Positions 45,387-53,353 of a stretch of DNA of 64,000 nt are shown piece after piece. The first letter of the stretch is position 1. Each line of letters begins with the position of its first letter. The position numbers were made by a program, and so were the translations under genes. Source of the DNA: Streptomyces lincolnensis (lineage in GTDB: Bacteria > Actinomycetota > Actinomycetes > Streptomycetales > Streptomycetaceae); contig NZ_CP016438.1 of assembly GCF_001685355.1 (NCBI RefSeq), forward strand, positions 8,308,001 through 8,372,000. The letters are read 5' to 3'. The notes under the pieces were generated by a model that was not told the origin of the DNA, searched no databases, and saw only the letters and a program-made list of their open reading frames with translations.

Positions 45387-45425
45387 CCGGACCGCAGTTC
45401 CCCGCGTCCCTTCAGGGCGCGGGGG
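45387..45425. repeat. Interspersed CGCGGGGAACTGCG repeat, copy 3 (inverted), with hairpin
   Basis: CGCAGTTCCCCGCG is the reverse complement of the core at 15961 and 40112. It is followed by CCCTTCAGGGCGCGGGGG, which can pair with the CCCCGCG part, giving a terminator-like stem, and a T-rich run (45434-45440). Confidence 0.55.
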
Positions 45426-45519
45426 TTCCGTCTGTTTTTTTGCTGACGCGGCAACTGTGGTGGCCAGTGCGCGGTGCGTCGGAGCACTCTGTCCGCACGC
45501 GGACGAGAGGCTGACCACC

Positions 45520-46419
45520 ATGGCGCACGAACACGAACACGAACACGAACACGGACACGGACACGGACACGACCACACCGACATCGACTGGAACGAGATG
45601 GCTCCGCTGCTGGAGTCCCAGGCGGAGCTGTTCACCCCCCTGTACGAGCGCGCCCTGGCGTGGCTCGGGCACAAGCAGACGGAACCGGGGCTGATCGTCG
45701 ACGTGGGCAGCGGCCCCGGCGTGGTCTCCTGTCTGTTCGCCGACGCCTTCCCCGGCGCCCGGGTCGTCGCCGTGGACGGGACCGAGCCGCTGTTGGAGCG
45801 GGCCAGGGACCGGGCCGAACAGCGGGAAGTCGCCGACCGGTTCGGCACCCTCGCCGGGGAGCTGCCCGGGGTCCTGGACGAGCTGGACTATCCGGCCGAC
45901 CTGATGTGGGCCAGCCGGAGCCTGCACCATCTGGGCGACCAGCGCGCCGCGCTCGCGGCCTTCGCCGAGCGGCTCGCGACCGGCGGCACGCTCGCCCTGC
46001 TGGAGGGCGGTCTGCCCGCCCGGTTCCTGCCCCGGGAGATCGGCATCGGGCGGCCCGGGCTCCAGGCGCGGCTGGACGCGCTGGAGGAGGAGTGGTTCGC
46101 GGCCATGCGGGCCGACCTGCCCGGCTCGGTCGCCGAGACGGAGGACTGGCCCGCGCTGATGGCCGCCGCGGGTCTGAGGCACACCGGTACCCGCAGCTTC
46201 CTGCTCGACCTGCCCGCACCCACCACGGACCGGGCCCGCGCCTACGCGGCCGCCGTCCTCGGCCGGATGCGGGACGGCTTCGGTGACCGCCTCGACGCCA
46301 CCGACCGCGCCACCCTGGACCGGCTCCTCGACCCCGCCGACGCGGCGAGCGTGCACCGCCGGCCGGACGTCTTCCTGCTGGCGGCGCACACGGTGTACAC
46401 CGCGGTGAAGACCGGCTGA
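45520..46419 (+). CDS. SAM-dependent methyltransferase with His-rich N-terminus
   Basis: A 299-residue class I methyltransferase: motif I IVDVGSGPGVVSCLFADAFPGARVVAVD (~60-87), motif post-I LMWASRSLHHLG. The first 20 residues are a striking MAHEHEHEHEHGHGHGHDH tract, encoded by a GAACAC/GGACAC hexamer array (45527-45572), which would bind divalent metals such as Ni or Zn. The tract could store or sense metal, or be a by-product of repeat slippage. The substrate is unknown. The ATG follows GAGAGG. Confidence 0.85.
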   Translation: MAHEHEHEHEHGHGHGHDHTDIDWNEMAPLLESQAELFTPLYERALAWLGHKQTEPGLIVDVGSGPGVVSCLFADAFPGARVVAVDGTEPLLERARDRAEQREVADRFGTLAGELPGVLDELDYPADLMWASRSLHHLGDQRAALAAFAERLATGGTLALLEGGLPARFLPREIGIGRPGLQARLDALEEEWFAAMRADLPGSVAETEDWPALMAAAGLRHTGTRSFLLDLPAPTTDRARAYAAAVLGRMRDGFGDRLDATDRATLDRLLDPADAASVHRRPDVFLLAAHTVYTAVKTG

Positions 46420-46440
46420 GCCCGGCCCCCGGCTCCCCGC

Positions 46441-46485
46441 TCGGATCCCCTTGACCCGGAGCCCCTCGACTCGGATCCCCTTGAC
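46441..46485. repeat. Direct repeat TCGGATCCCCTTGAC upstream of the SDR gene
   Basis: The 15-mer occurs at 46441-46455 and 46471-46485, exactly 30 bp apart, so both lie on the same helix face. Each ends in a TTGAC -35-like element. It could be a tandem operator/promoter for the 46555 gene. Confidence 0.45.
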
Positions 46486-46554
46486 TTCGAGAGTGCTCCA
46501 ACTGATGGACTCCCCTCGTCCACCCAGGACGAGGAAGAACCACAGGGGGTACTC

Positions 46555-47256
46555 ATGACCGACTCACCGGTCACGCTCATCACCGGCGGCGGCAGCGGGA
46601 TCGGCGCCGCGGTGGCCGGGCGGCTGCTCGACGCGGGTCAGCGGGTGGCCGTCACCGGCCGCGGGGAGGAGCGGCTGGACGGTTTCGCCGAGCAACTCGG
46701 CCGCCCCGACGGCCTGTTGACGATTCCCGGGAACGCGGCCGACTACGAGGACGTGCGGTCGGCCGTCGACCGGACGCTCAAGGAGTTCGGCCGTCTGGAC
46801 GCGGTCGTCGCCAACGCGGGATTCGCCACCCACGACTCGGTCGCGACGGGCGACCCGGCCGGCTGGACCGAGATGGTGCTGACCAACGTGCTCGGCCCCG
46901 CGCTGCTGATCCGCGCGTCCATCGACGCCCTGAAGGAGAGCCGGGGGCGCATCGTGCTGGTCGGCAGCGTCGCCGGGTTCGTGCCCACGCCCGGCAACAT
47001 CTACGGGGCGACGAAGTGGGCGGTGACCGGTCTGGCCGAGAACACCCGCCGTGAGGTGACCGAGTTCGGCGTCGGCGTCACCCTGATCGCGCCCGGCCGT
47101 GTGGAGACCCCCTTCTGGGACTCCTACGGCAGCCTGCCGCCCGGTCACCTGCTCACCGCCGACCAGATCGCCGCGTCGGTGGTGTGGGCCATGGAGCAGC
47201 CCGAGGGCGTCGACGTGAACACGGTCGTCGTACGGCCCGTCGGGCAGCCCAACTGA
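46555..47256 (+). CDS. Short-chain dehydrogenase/reductase
   Basis: A 233-residue classical SDR with the NAD(P) loop TGGGSGIGAAVA, NAG motif (VANAGFA) and the catalytic Ser (LVGSVAGF), Tyr and Lys in NIYGATKWAVTGL. The substrate is unknown. It converges with the GH75 chitosanase gene with 13 bp between stops. Confidence 0.92.
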   Translation: MTDSPVTLITGGGSGIGAAVAGRLLDAGQRVAVTGRGEERLDGFAEQLGRPDGLLTIPGNAADYEDVRSAVDRTLKEFGRLDAVVANAGFATHDSVATGDPAGWTEMVLTNVLGPALLIRASIDALKESRGRIVLVGSVAGFVPTPGNIYGATKWAVTGLAENTRREVTEFGVGVTLIAPGRVETPFWDSYGSLPPGHLLTADQIAASVVWAMEQPEGVDVNTVVVRPVGQPN

Positions 47257-47269
47257 CGTACGGCCGGCG

Positions 47270-47977
47270 TCAGTCGCCCCGGACGAACTCCCGCGCGAGC
47301 CGGTCGCCCAGGGCGATCGCCGCGTCGTGGTCCTCGATGGGGGAGACCCGGGAGTGCGGGAACAGGATGTAGGTCACCTCGGCGTCGGTGCCGCCGGTCG
47401 CCGGATCGGGATCGATGCCGAGAGCCTCGGCGGTGGCGTACGAGGCCTCGCCGATGATCCTCTTCGGGCCGGTGTCGCCGACCACCGCGTACTGGACCCT
47501 GCCGCCGTGGATCACCGCGACCACGCCACCGCCCCCGATGCCCGCGCCCGGGTAGTTCCAGGTCTCACTGATGCTCGGCACCACGACGTACGGCAGGGTG
47601 TCGGAGCGCAGCGGCCTGCCGTCGGACTGGTGGAAGGCGGTGTCGGGCTGGAACCAGGGGTCGGTGTTCTCGTTGCACCGCGCGGTGCGCTGTCCGTCGC
47701 AGTCGATGTCCATGTCGGCCTTCCAGAACACCGCGCCGTCCGCGCCACAGACGGGCACCGTGGCCGGGGTCTCCTCGTCGGTGCGGTACTCACCCTGGGA
47801 GATCCGGGTGCAGGACGTCACCTTCGCGAGCAGCTCGGCCGCGCCGACCGTGCCCTCCCGGAGGGACGGCGGCGAGGCGGAGGCGGCGCCCGCGGAGAGT
47901 GCCGCGACGGTCAGCAGGACGGCCGCGCAGGCGGAGGCGAGGGGCAGAGAGGGGATACGCGTGTGGGGGATACGCAT
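47270..47977 (-). CDS. Secreted chitosanase (GH75)
   Basis: A 235-residue protein with a signal peptide (1-~34, LASACAAVLLTVAALSAGAASA). The mature domain matches GH75: ELLAKVTSCTRISQGEYRTD, ADMDIDCDGQRTARCN, LPYVVVPS, VQYAVVGDTGPKRIIGEASYATAEALG, with candidate catalytic Asp168 and Glu177. It hydrolyses chitosan outside the cell. A CsnR-like palindrome lies 37 nt upstream of the start, after a purine-rich leader (GAAGAAGCAGAAGAAACAG on the coding strand). Confidence 0.92.
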   Translation of the reverse strand: MRIPHTRIPSLPLASACAAVLLTVAALSAGAASASPPSLREGTVGAAELLAKVTSCTRISQGEYRTDEETPATVPVCGADGAVFWKADMDIDCDGQRTARCNENTDPWFQPDTAFHQSDGRPLRSDTLPYVVVPSISETWNYPGAGIGGGGVVAVIHGGRVQYAVVGDTGPKRIIGEASYATAEALGIDPDPATGGTDAEVTYILFPHSRVSPIEDHDAAIALGDRLAREFVRGD

Positions 47978-48013
47978 GGGAAGGGTCCTTCTGTTTCTTC
48001 TGCTTCTTCTGTC

Positions 48014-48026
48014 AGGAAGGTTTCCT
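48014..48026. promoter_or_regulatory. CsnR-like palindrome AGGAAGGTTTCCT upstream of the chitosanase
   Basis: From memory, the chitosanase repressor CsnR of Streptomyces recognises a palindrome close to AGGAAANTTTCCT; this site matches 12 of 13 positions. It lies 37-49 nt upstream of the chitosanase ATG, in a repressing position. The consensus is recalled, not looked up. Confidence 0.55.
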
Positions 48027-48098
48027 TACTTTCGCGATCCAACGTGCTCCCTTTGCATGCCCGCGTCAAGCCGGTGACGTCAGAGGGGTGACAGACGA

Positions 48099-48139
48099 AG
48101 CGTCCCGGCCCCCGCCCGTAAGCGGGAGACCGGGACGCT
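48099..48139. terminator. Hairpin terminator downstream of the aldo/keto reductase
   Basis: AGCGTCCCGG (48099-48108) and CCGGGACGCT (48130-48139) form a perfect 10-bp outer stem with an inner CCCGC/GCGGG stem, 18 bp after the reductase stop on the minus strand. Confidence 0.75.
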
Positions 48140-48157
48140 CCACCGGTGAGAAGGCCC

Positions 48158-48991
48158 TCAGGCCTGGTTGAACGTCAACGGGTCCGGGCCCAGTCGACGG
48201 TCTTCGTTCAGGGCGCTGATCGCCGCCAGGTCCTCGGTGTCCAGGGTGAAGTCGAAGACCTCGATGTTCTCCTTGATCCGGGACGGCGTCACGGACTTGG
48301 GGATCACGACATTGCCCAGCTGGAGGTGCCAGCGCAGGACGACCTGGGCCGGGGTGCGCCCGTGCTTCTGCGCGATGGCCACGATCGCCGGGACCTCCAG
48401 GAGGCCCTTGCCCTGGCCGAGCGGCGACCACGCCTCGGTGGCGATGCCCTGCTCGGCGTGGTACTCGCGGGCCGCGGACTGCTGGAGGTGCGGGTGCAGC
48501 TCGATCTGGTCGACGGCCGGGACGACCGACGTCTCGGCGATCAGCCGCCGAAGGTGCTCGGGCTCGAAGTTGGAGACCCCGATCGCCCGGATCCGGCCGT
48601 CGGCGTGCAGCTTCTCGAACGCCTTGTACGAGTCCACGTACAGGTCGCGCTCCGGCGTCGGCCAGTGGATGAGGTACAGATCCACGTAGTCCAGGCCGAG
48701 CTTCTCCAGCGAGGTGTCGAAGGCGCGCAGCGTGGAGTCGTAGCCCTGGTCGCCGTTCCAGAGCTTGGTGGTGACGAAAATGTCCTCGCGGGCCAGGCCG
48801 GAGGCGGCGATCGCCTTGCCGGTGCCCTCTTCGTTGCCGTAGATCGCCGCTGTGTCGATGCTGCGGTACCCGGCCTCCAGCGCGGTGGTGACCGCCTGCT
48901 CCGCCTCGTCGTCCGGCACCTGCCAGACTCCGAAGCCCAGCTGGGGCATCTCGACGCCGTTGTTGAGGATGATCGGGGGGACCTTGCTCAC
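48158..48991 (-). CDS. Aldo/keto reductase (2,5-diketo-gluconate-reductase-like)
   Basis: A 277-residue TIM-barrel oxidoreductase with the AKR tetrad region GYRSIDTAAIYGNEEGTGKA (Asp, Tyr), FVTTKLWN (Lys), LYLIHWP (His) and the NADPH-binding VIPKSVTPSRIKENIEVFDF. It reduces carbonyls or sugars with NADPH. The GTG at 48991 (VSKVPPIILNNG) fits the usual N-terminus better than an upstream TTG. Confidence 0.92.
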   Translation of the reverse strand: MSKVPPIILNNGVEMPQLGFGVWQVPDDEAEQAVTTALEAGYRSIDTAAIYGNEEGTGKAIAASGLAREDIFVTTKLWNGDQGYDSTLRAFDTSLEKLGLDYVDLYLIHWPTPERDLYVDSYKAFEKLHADGRIRAIGVSNFEPEHLRRLIAETSVVPAVDQIELHPHLQQSAAREYHAEQGIATEAWSPLGQGKGLLEVPAIVAIAQKHGRTPAQVVLRWHLQLGNVVIPKSVTPSRIKENIEVFDFTLDTEDLAAISALNEDRRLGPDPLTFNQA

Positions 48992-49263
48992 GAGCTCTTG
49001 ATCCTTACGGTTGCCGACAGGTGGTACGCCCATCGTCAACGATCACGAGCCGTGATGCATTCCTGATCCGGGAATCCGTTCGCGCTGCCCGGCGAATCAT
49101 CACAGGACCACCGAAGTTGACCGGAAACGTATCCGGCTTCTTCGGTCCGGACCATTGACCGCGGAACCTCGTGCGGCGACTCTGGATCCCGCCGACGAAC
49201 GAGTCGCTGAACCCCTTCCATGGATGTGAACGCACCTTCTCCATTCGCGAGGTGATGAATGTC

Positions 49264-50085
49264 ATGAGCGCAACAAGACGCAAGCTGCTGGGCGCCGCAC
49301 TCGGCGGCGCCACGGCGGCCGCGGTCGGTCTGCCGGCCGCGAGCCCGGCCCACGCCGCCTCCTGGCAGCAGAAGTGGGCCCCCTCCGCGAGCGGCGACGG
49401 CCTGCGCGCCTTCGAGACGATCGAGGACGACCGCGCCGACTCGCACACCGGTGGGCAGCCGCACATCTTCGCGACCGGGAACAACTGGCGCTTCAACATG
49501 CACATGGCCGACCGGGACACCTCGACCGACCGTCAGCGCCAGGAGGTCACCGGCCTGCGCACCGGCGGCGGTTTTCTGCGGTGGACCGAGGGCCAGACCT
49601 GGCGGGTCACCTACGCGATGTACATCCCGAGCTCGCTGAAGGCGACCACCGGCTTCACCCACATCATGCAGATGAAGCAGCCCGGCTCCGGCACCTCGCC
49701 GATCGTCGTGCAGTCGCTGCGCCGGGATGGGGGTACCTCCCGCGCGAGCGAAGCCGAGCGTGGGGGAGGCAGGCAGACCATCGAGCTGAAGCTGTTCGAC
49801 AGCGACATCCTCGTGGGTCGCACCGATCTCGCTCCGCTGCACGACCGGTGGACCGACGTCGACTTCCAGATCAAGGTCGGCAACGGCTCGGCGGGCTCGG
49901 TCCGCTGGATCCTCAGGTCCGGAGGCTCGACCGTCGTCGACGCCTCGAAGAGCGGGGTCGACACCTTCCTGGCCGACCGGGTGCGCCCGAAGTGGGGCAT
50001 CTACCGTTCGCTGGGCGACACCTCGGGGTCGCTCCAGGACACCTACCTGCTGCTCACCAACCTCCGGGGCTACCAGCTGGTGTGA
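49264..50085 (+). CDS. Tat-exported polysaccharide-lyase-like protein
   Basis: A 273-residue protein with a Tat-type signal (SATRRKLLGAALGGATAAAVGL, cleavage near AHAASW). The mature part looks like the jelly-roll of heparin-lyase/alginate-lyase-like families (EDDRADSHTGGQPHIF, FNMHMADRD, RQRQEVTGLRTGGGFLRWTEGQTWRVTYAMYIPS, FTHIMQMKQPG, WGIYRSLGD). The substrate is unknown. Within it, about 15 residues (around 155-169, DGGTSRASEAERGGG) are encoded by an interspersed repeat inserted in frame. The ATG at 49264 was chosen because GAGGTG is correctly spaced; ATG 49255 is too close to it. Confidence 0.65.
   Translation: MSATRRKLLGAALGGATAAAVGLPAASPAHAASWQQKWAPSASGDGLRAFETIEDDRADSHTGGQPHIFATGNNWRFNMHMADRDTSTDRQRQEVTGLRTGGGFLRWTEGQTWRVTYAMYIPSSLKATTGFTHIMQMKQPGSGTSPIVVQSLRRDGGTSRASEAERGGGRQTIELKLFDSDILVGRTDLAPLHDRWTDVDFQIKVGNGSAGSVRWILRSGGSTVVDASKSGVDTFLADRVRPKWGIYRSLGDTSGSLQDTYLLLTNLRGYQLV
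49726..49770. repeat. GGGGGTACCTCCC-type palindromic repeat inserted in a coding region
   Basis: A 45-bp element starting GATGGGGGTACCTCCC and ending AGCGTGGGGGAGGC lies inside the lyase-like gene; its ends pair (CCTCCC/GGGAGG). I recognise this as a common Streptomyces intergenic repeat. Being 45 bp (15 codons) it keeps the frame. Confidence 0.7.
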
Positions 50086-50092
50086 CGGGACG

Positions 50093-51919
50093 TCAGGCCC
50101 GGTAGAGGGCCTCGACCTCGTTGGCGTAGGCGTTCTCGATGGCCTTGCGCTTCAGCTTCAGCGACGGCGTCAGCAGGCCGTGCTCCTCGGTGAAGGGCTG
50201 GGCCAGGATGCGGAACGTGCGGATCGACTCGGCCTGCGAGACCAGGGTGTTGGCGGCGACCACGGCCCGGCGCACCTCCGCCTCCAGGTCGGCGTCGCGC
50301 ACCAGCTGGGCCGCCGGCATCTGCGGCTTGTCCCGCATCGTCAGCCAGTGCTCCACGGACTCCTGGTCGAGGGTGACCAGGGCGGCGATGTACGGGCGGT
50401 CGTTGCCGACGACGATGCACTGCGCGACCAGCGGATGGTCGCGCACCCGCTCCTCCAGCACGCCGGGGGAGACGCTCTTGCCGCCGGAGGTGACCAGGAT
50501 CTCCTTCTTGCGGCCGGTGATGGTGAGATAGCCGTCCTCGTCGAGGGAGCCGAGGTCACCGGTGGCCAGCCAGCCGTCGTGCAGGGACTCGTCGGTGGCC
50601 TTGGGGTTGTTGAGGTAGCCCTGGAAGATGTTCTGCCCGCGCAGCCAGATCTCCCCGTCGTCCGCGATGTGCACGGTCATGCCCGGGATGGGCTGGCCGA
50701 CCGTGCCGTAGCGGGTGCGTTCGGGCGGGTTGGCGGTGGCGGCCGCGGTGGACTCGGTGAGGCCGTATCCCTCGTAGATGTGCACACCCGCCCCGGCGAA
50801 GAACAGCCCGAGCTTGCGGTCCATCGCGGAACCGCCGGTCATGGCCTGCTTGATGCGGCCGCCCATCGCCGCCCGCATCTTGGAGTAGACGAGCTTGTCG
50901 AAGAGCTGGTGCTGCATCCGCAGCCCGGCCGACGGACCGGGACCGATGCCCCAGGCCTTGGCCTCCATCGCGTCCGCGTACTTCACGGCCACGTCGACGG
51001 CCTTCTCGAAGGCGCCGGACTTGCCGTCCTTCTCGGCCTTGCGGCGGGAGGCGTTGAAGACCTTCTCGAAGATGTACGGCACGCCGAGGAAGAACGTCGG
51101 CTTGAACGCGGCGAGGTCCGGCAGCAGCGCGGCCGCGTTCATCTGCGGCTGGTGGCCGAAGCGCACCCGGCCGCGGATCGCGGCCACCTGCACCATCCGC
51201 CCGAAGACGTGCGCGAGCGGCAGGAACAGCAGCGTCGCCGCCTCGTCTCCCCGCTTGGAGTGGAACACCGGCTCCCAGCGCCGGATGACCGTGTCCGACT
51301 CGTACATGAAGTTGCCGTGCGAGATGACACAGCCCTTGGGGCGGCCGGTGGTGCCCGAGGTGTAGATGACGGTGGCGGTCGAGTCGGGGGTGACCGCCTG
51401 CCGGTGCCGGTGCACGATCTCGTCGTCGAGGTGGGCGCCCGCGTCGTACAGCTCCTGCACGCAGCCCGAGTCCAGCTGCCACAGCCGGCGCAGCTGGGGC
51501 AGCCGGTCGATGACGGTGGCGATCGTCATCGCGTGGTCCTCGTGCTCCACGATCGCGGCCGTGCACTCGGAGTCGTAGAGCATCCAGAAGCACTGCTCGG
51601 CCGAGGAGGTCGGATAGACCGGGACGACCTGGGCGCCGATGGTCCACAGCGCGTAGTCGAAGAGCGTCCACTCGTAGCGGGTGCGGGAGACGATGGCGAC
51701 CCGGTCGCCGAACCGGATGCCCTCGGCGAGCAGGCCCTTGGCGAGGGCGAGGACCTCGTCGCGGAACTCCGCGGAGGTCACGTCGCGCCACTGGCCCGTG
51801 TCGTCCTTGCGGCCGAGCGCGATGTAGAGGGGGTCGTTCTGGGCATGCTCGTAGACGACGTCGGCCAGTCCGCCCACCGGCGGTGCCAACGCCAACGGAG
51901 GGTTGGTGAACTCGCGCAA
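50093..51919 (-). CDS. Long-chain fatty-acid-CoA ligase (AMP-binding family)
   Basis: A 608-residue FadD15-like enzyme with the P-loop VIYTSGTTGRPKG (~residue 190), the A5 motif YEGYGLTESTAAAT (~360), the ATP/hinge motif DGWLATGDLGSLDEDGYLTITGRKKEILVTSGG (~450-480) and a C-terminal Lys (SLKLKRKAI). It activates fatty acids to acyl-CoA via acyl-adenylates. The start was set at TTG 51919, giving the expected MREFTNPP N-terminus after GGGGAG. It converges on the lyase-like gene with 7 bp between stops. Confidence 0.9.
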   Translation of the reverse strand: MREFTNPPLALAPPVGGLADVVYEHAQNDPLYIALGRKDDTGQWRDVTSAEFRDEVLALAKGLLAEGIRFGDRVAIVSRTRYEWTLFDYALWTIGAQVVPVYPTSSAEQCFWMLYDSECTAAIVEHEDHAMTIATVIDRLPQLRRLWQLDSGCVQELYDAGAHLDDEIVHRHRQAVTPDSTATVIYTSGTTGRPKGCVISHGNFMYESDTVIRRWEPVFHSKRGDEAATLLFLPLAHVFGRMVQVAAIRGRVRFGHQPQMNAAALLPDLAAFKPTFFLGVPYIFEKVFNASRRKAEKDGKSGAFEKAVDVAVKYADAMEAKAWGIGPGPSAGLRMQHQLFDKLVYSKMRAAMGGRIKQAMTGGSAMDRKLGLFFAGAGVHIYEGYGLTESTAAATANPPERTRYGTVGQPIPGMTVHIADDGEIWLRGQNIFQGYLNNPKATDESLHDGWLATGDLGSLDEDGYLTITGRKKEILVTSGGKSVSPGVLEERVRDHPLVAQCIVVGNDRPYIAALVTLDQESVEHWLTMRDKPQMPAAQLVRDADLEAEVRRAVVAANTLVSQAESIRTFRILAQPFTEEHGLLTPSLKLKRKAIENAYANEVEALYRA

Positions 51920-52307
51920 ACCCCGCTCCCCGCTCCTTGTGGCGCTCCGCACAGCGCCGTGAAAGCTACCCCACCCGCGCATCGGGCGGGAGGGGGGACG
52001 AACACGAGCAGTGTTCAGGTTTCCGCTGGTCAGTGACGCGAAATACGCTCACAAGGGGAAGGGTCGGACAGAATCCTTACGGTTGGGTAAGTTTCGCTCC
52101 CGCAATCTCCACCGAATCGCTACGACCCGGTCACGCCCGACACGCCGGGCCCGGGTCCGGCCGGGCGGTCGCGCCGTCCTCCCCTTCAGCGTCCAAGAAC
52201 CGGATTTCGTCACTCCGTTACCGGTGCTGTGCGGTGACCGGACGCGCTGTCTCCCGCACCTACCCCGGACCGCCGGGCTGTATGCACGGGCCGGCGCTCG
52301 GTGGCGC
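51920..52307. other. Intergenic region, no gene seen
   Basis: These 388 bases lie between the start of the acyl-CoA ligase and the stop of the LysR gene. The patch 52010-52130 is less GC-rich than its surroundings and holds a CTTAC-N6-GTAAG inverted repeat (52076-52091). It probably contains the ligase promoter further upstream; no gene with convincing codon usage is present. Confidence 0.5.
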
Positions 52308-53171
52308 TCAGCGACGGTGCAGCCGGTCCCCGCCCGCCAGGATCGCCGCCGCCAGCGCGTCCGCGGCGCCGTGGGCCGCGGTGCGGCGGTGGCCGTGGAC
52401 GAGGACGAAGTCGACGCGGCCCAGTTCGGGGAGGCCGAAGCGGTCGGGGACGCGGACCAGGCCGGGCGGGACGAGCCCCCGTGAGTGGGCCATCACGCCG
52501 AGCCCGGCGCGGGCCGCGGCGACCAGGCCGTTGAGGCTGCCGCTGGTGCACACCACACGCCACTCGCGGCCCTGCCGCTCCAGCGCCTCCAGGGCCAGCG
52601 CCCGGGTGATGCCCGGCGGCGGATAGACGATCAGCGGCACCGGACGCTCCGGGTCCAGCCGGAGCCGCTCCGCGCCGATCCAGGCCAGTTCGTCGCGCCA
52701 GACCAGCCGGCCGTGCGGATCCTCGGGACGCCGCTTGGCCAGGACCAGGTCGAGCTTCCCGGCCGCGAGCCGCTCGTGCAGGGTGCCCGACAGCTCGACC
52801 GTCAGCTCCAGGTCGACCTCGGGATGGTCGTAGCGGAAGCCCTCCAGGATCTCGGGCAGCCGGGTCAGCACGAAGTCCTCGGAGGCGCCGAAGCGCAGCC
52901 GGCCGCGCACCCGCGTCCCGGTGAAGAACGCGGTCGCCTGCTCGTGCACCTCCAGGATCCGGCGCGCGAAGCCGAGCATCGCCTCGCCGTCCTCGGTCAG
53001 CTCCACGGAGTGGGTGTCCCGGCTGAACAGCTGCCGCCCGGCGGCCTCCTCCAGGCGCCGCACATGCTGGCTGACGGTCGACTGGCGCAGCCCCAGCCGC
53101 CGGGCGGCCTGCGTGAAGCTCAGCGTCTGGGCCACCGCCAGGAACGTACGCAACTGGGAAGGGTCGTACAC
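52308..53171 (-). CDS. LysR-family regulator
   Basis: A 287-residue LysR protein: winged helix-turn-helix at 1-60 (LRTFLAVAQTLSFTQAARRLGLRQSTVSQHVRRLEEAAG) and a substrate-binding domain (~90-280). It starts with GTG. It is divergent from the BASS-type transporter gene, and a T-N11-A box (53184-53198) lies in between, so the transporter is the probable target. Confidence 0.92.
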   Translation of the reverse strand: MYDPSQLRTFLAVAQTLSFTQAARRLGLRQSTVSQHVRRLEEAAGRQLFSRDTHSVELTEDGEAMLGFARRILEVHEQATAFFTGTRVRGRLRFGASEDFVLTRLPEILEGFRYDHPEVDLELTVELSGTLHERLAAGKLDLVLAKRRPEDPHGRLVWRDELAWIGAERLRLDPERPVPLIVYPPPGITRALALEALERQGREWRVVCTSGSLNGLVAAARAGLGVMAHSRGLVPPGLVRVPDRFGLPELGRVDFVLVHGHRRTAAHGAADALAAAILAGGDRLHRR

Positions 53172-53183
53172 GCCCGCCAGGTT

Positions 53184-53198
53184 ATCGCGAAACGTGAT
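53184..53198. promoter_or_regulatory. LysR-type box ATC-N9-GAT between regulator and transporter
   Basis: ATCGCGAAACGTGAT has the dyad T-N11-A form of LysR sites and lies 13 bp upstream of the LysR start, in the divergent promoter region. Confidence 0.55.
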
Positions 53199-53353
53199 GA
53201 CAGTCAGAGTGGTATGCCGGATTCCCGATCGCGGGGATCAGGAGCACGATGGAGGGGGGCCTTCCGGGCCCGGCGCGGAGCGTCAGGGGCGCCCGGCCCG
53301 GGGTACCCGTCGCCCGACCGCACACGTACCTGTCAACCAGCAAGTGGAGCACC

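Noticed and set aside
52011..52484. A plus-strand frame in and after the 51.9-52.3 kb gap
   Set aside because: Its second half overlaps the LysR gene antisense, codon third positions are not GC-biased in the first half, and there is no convincing ribosome-binding site.
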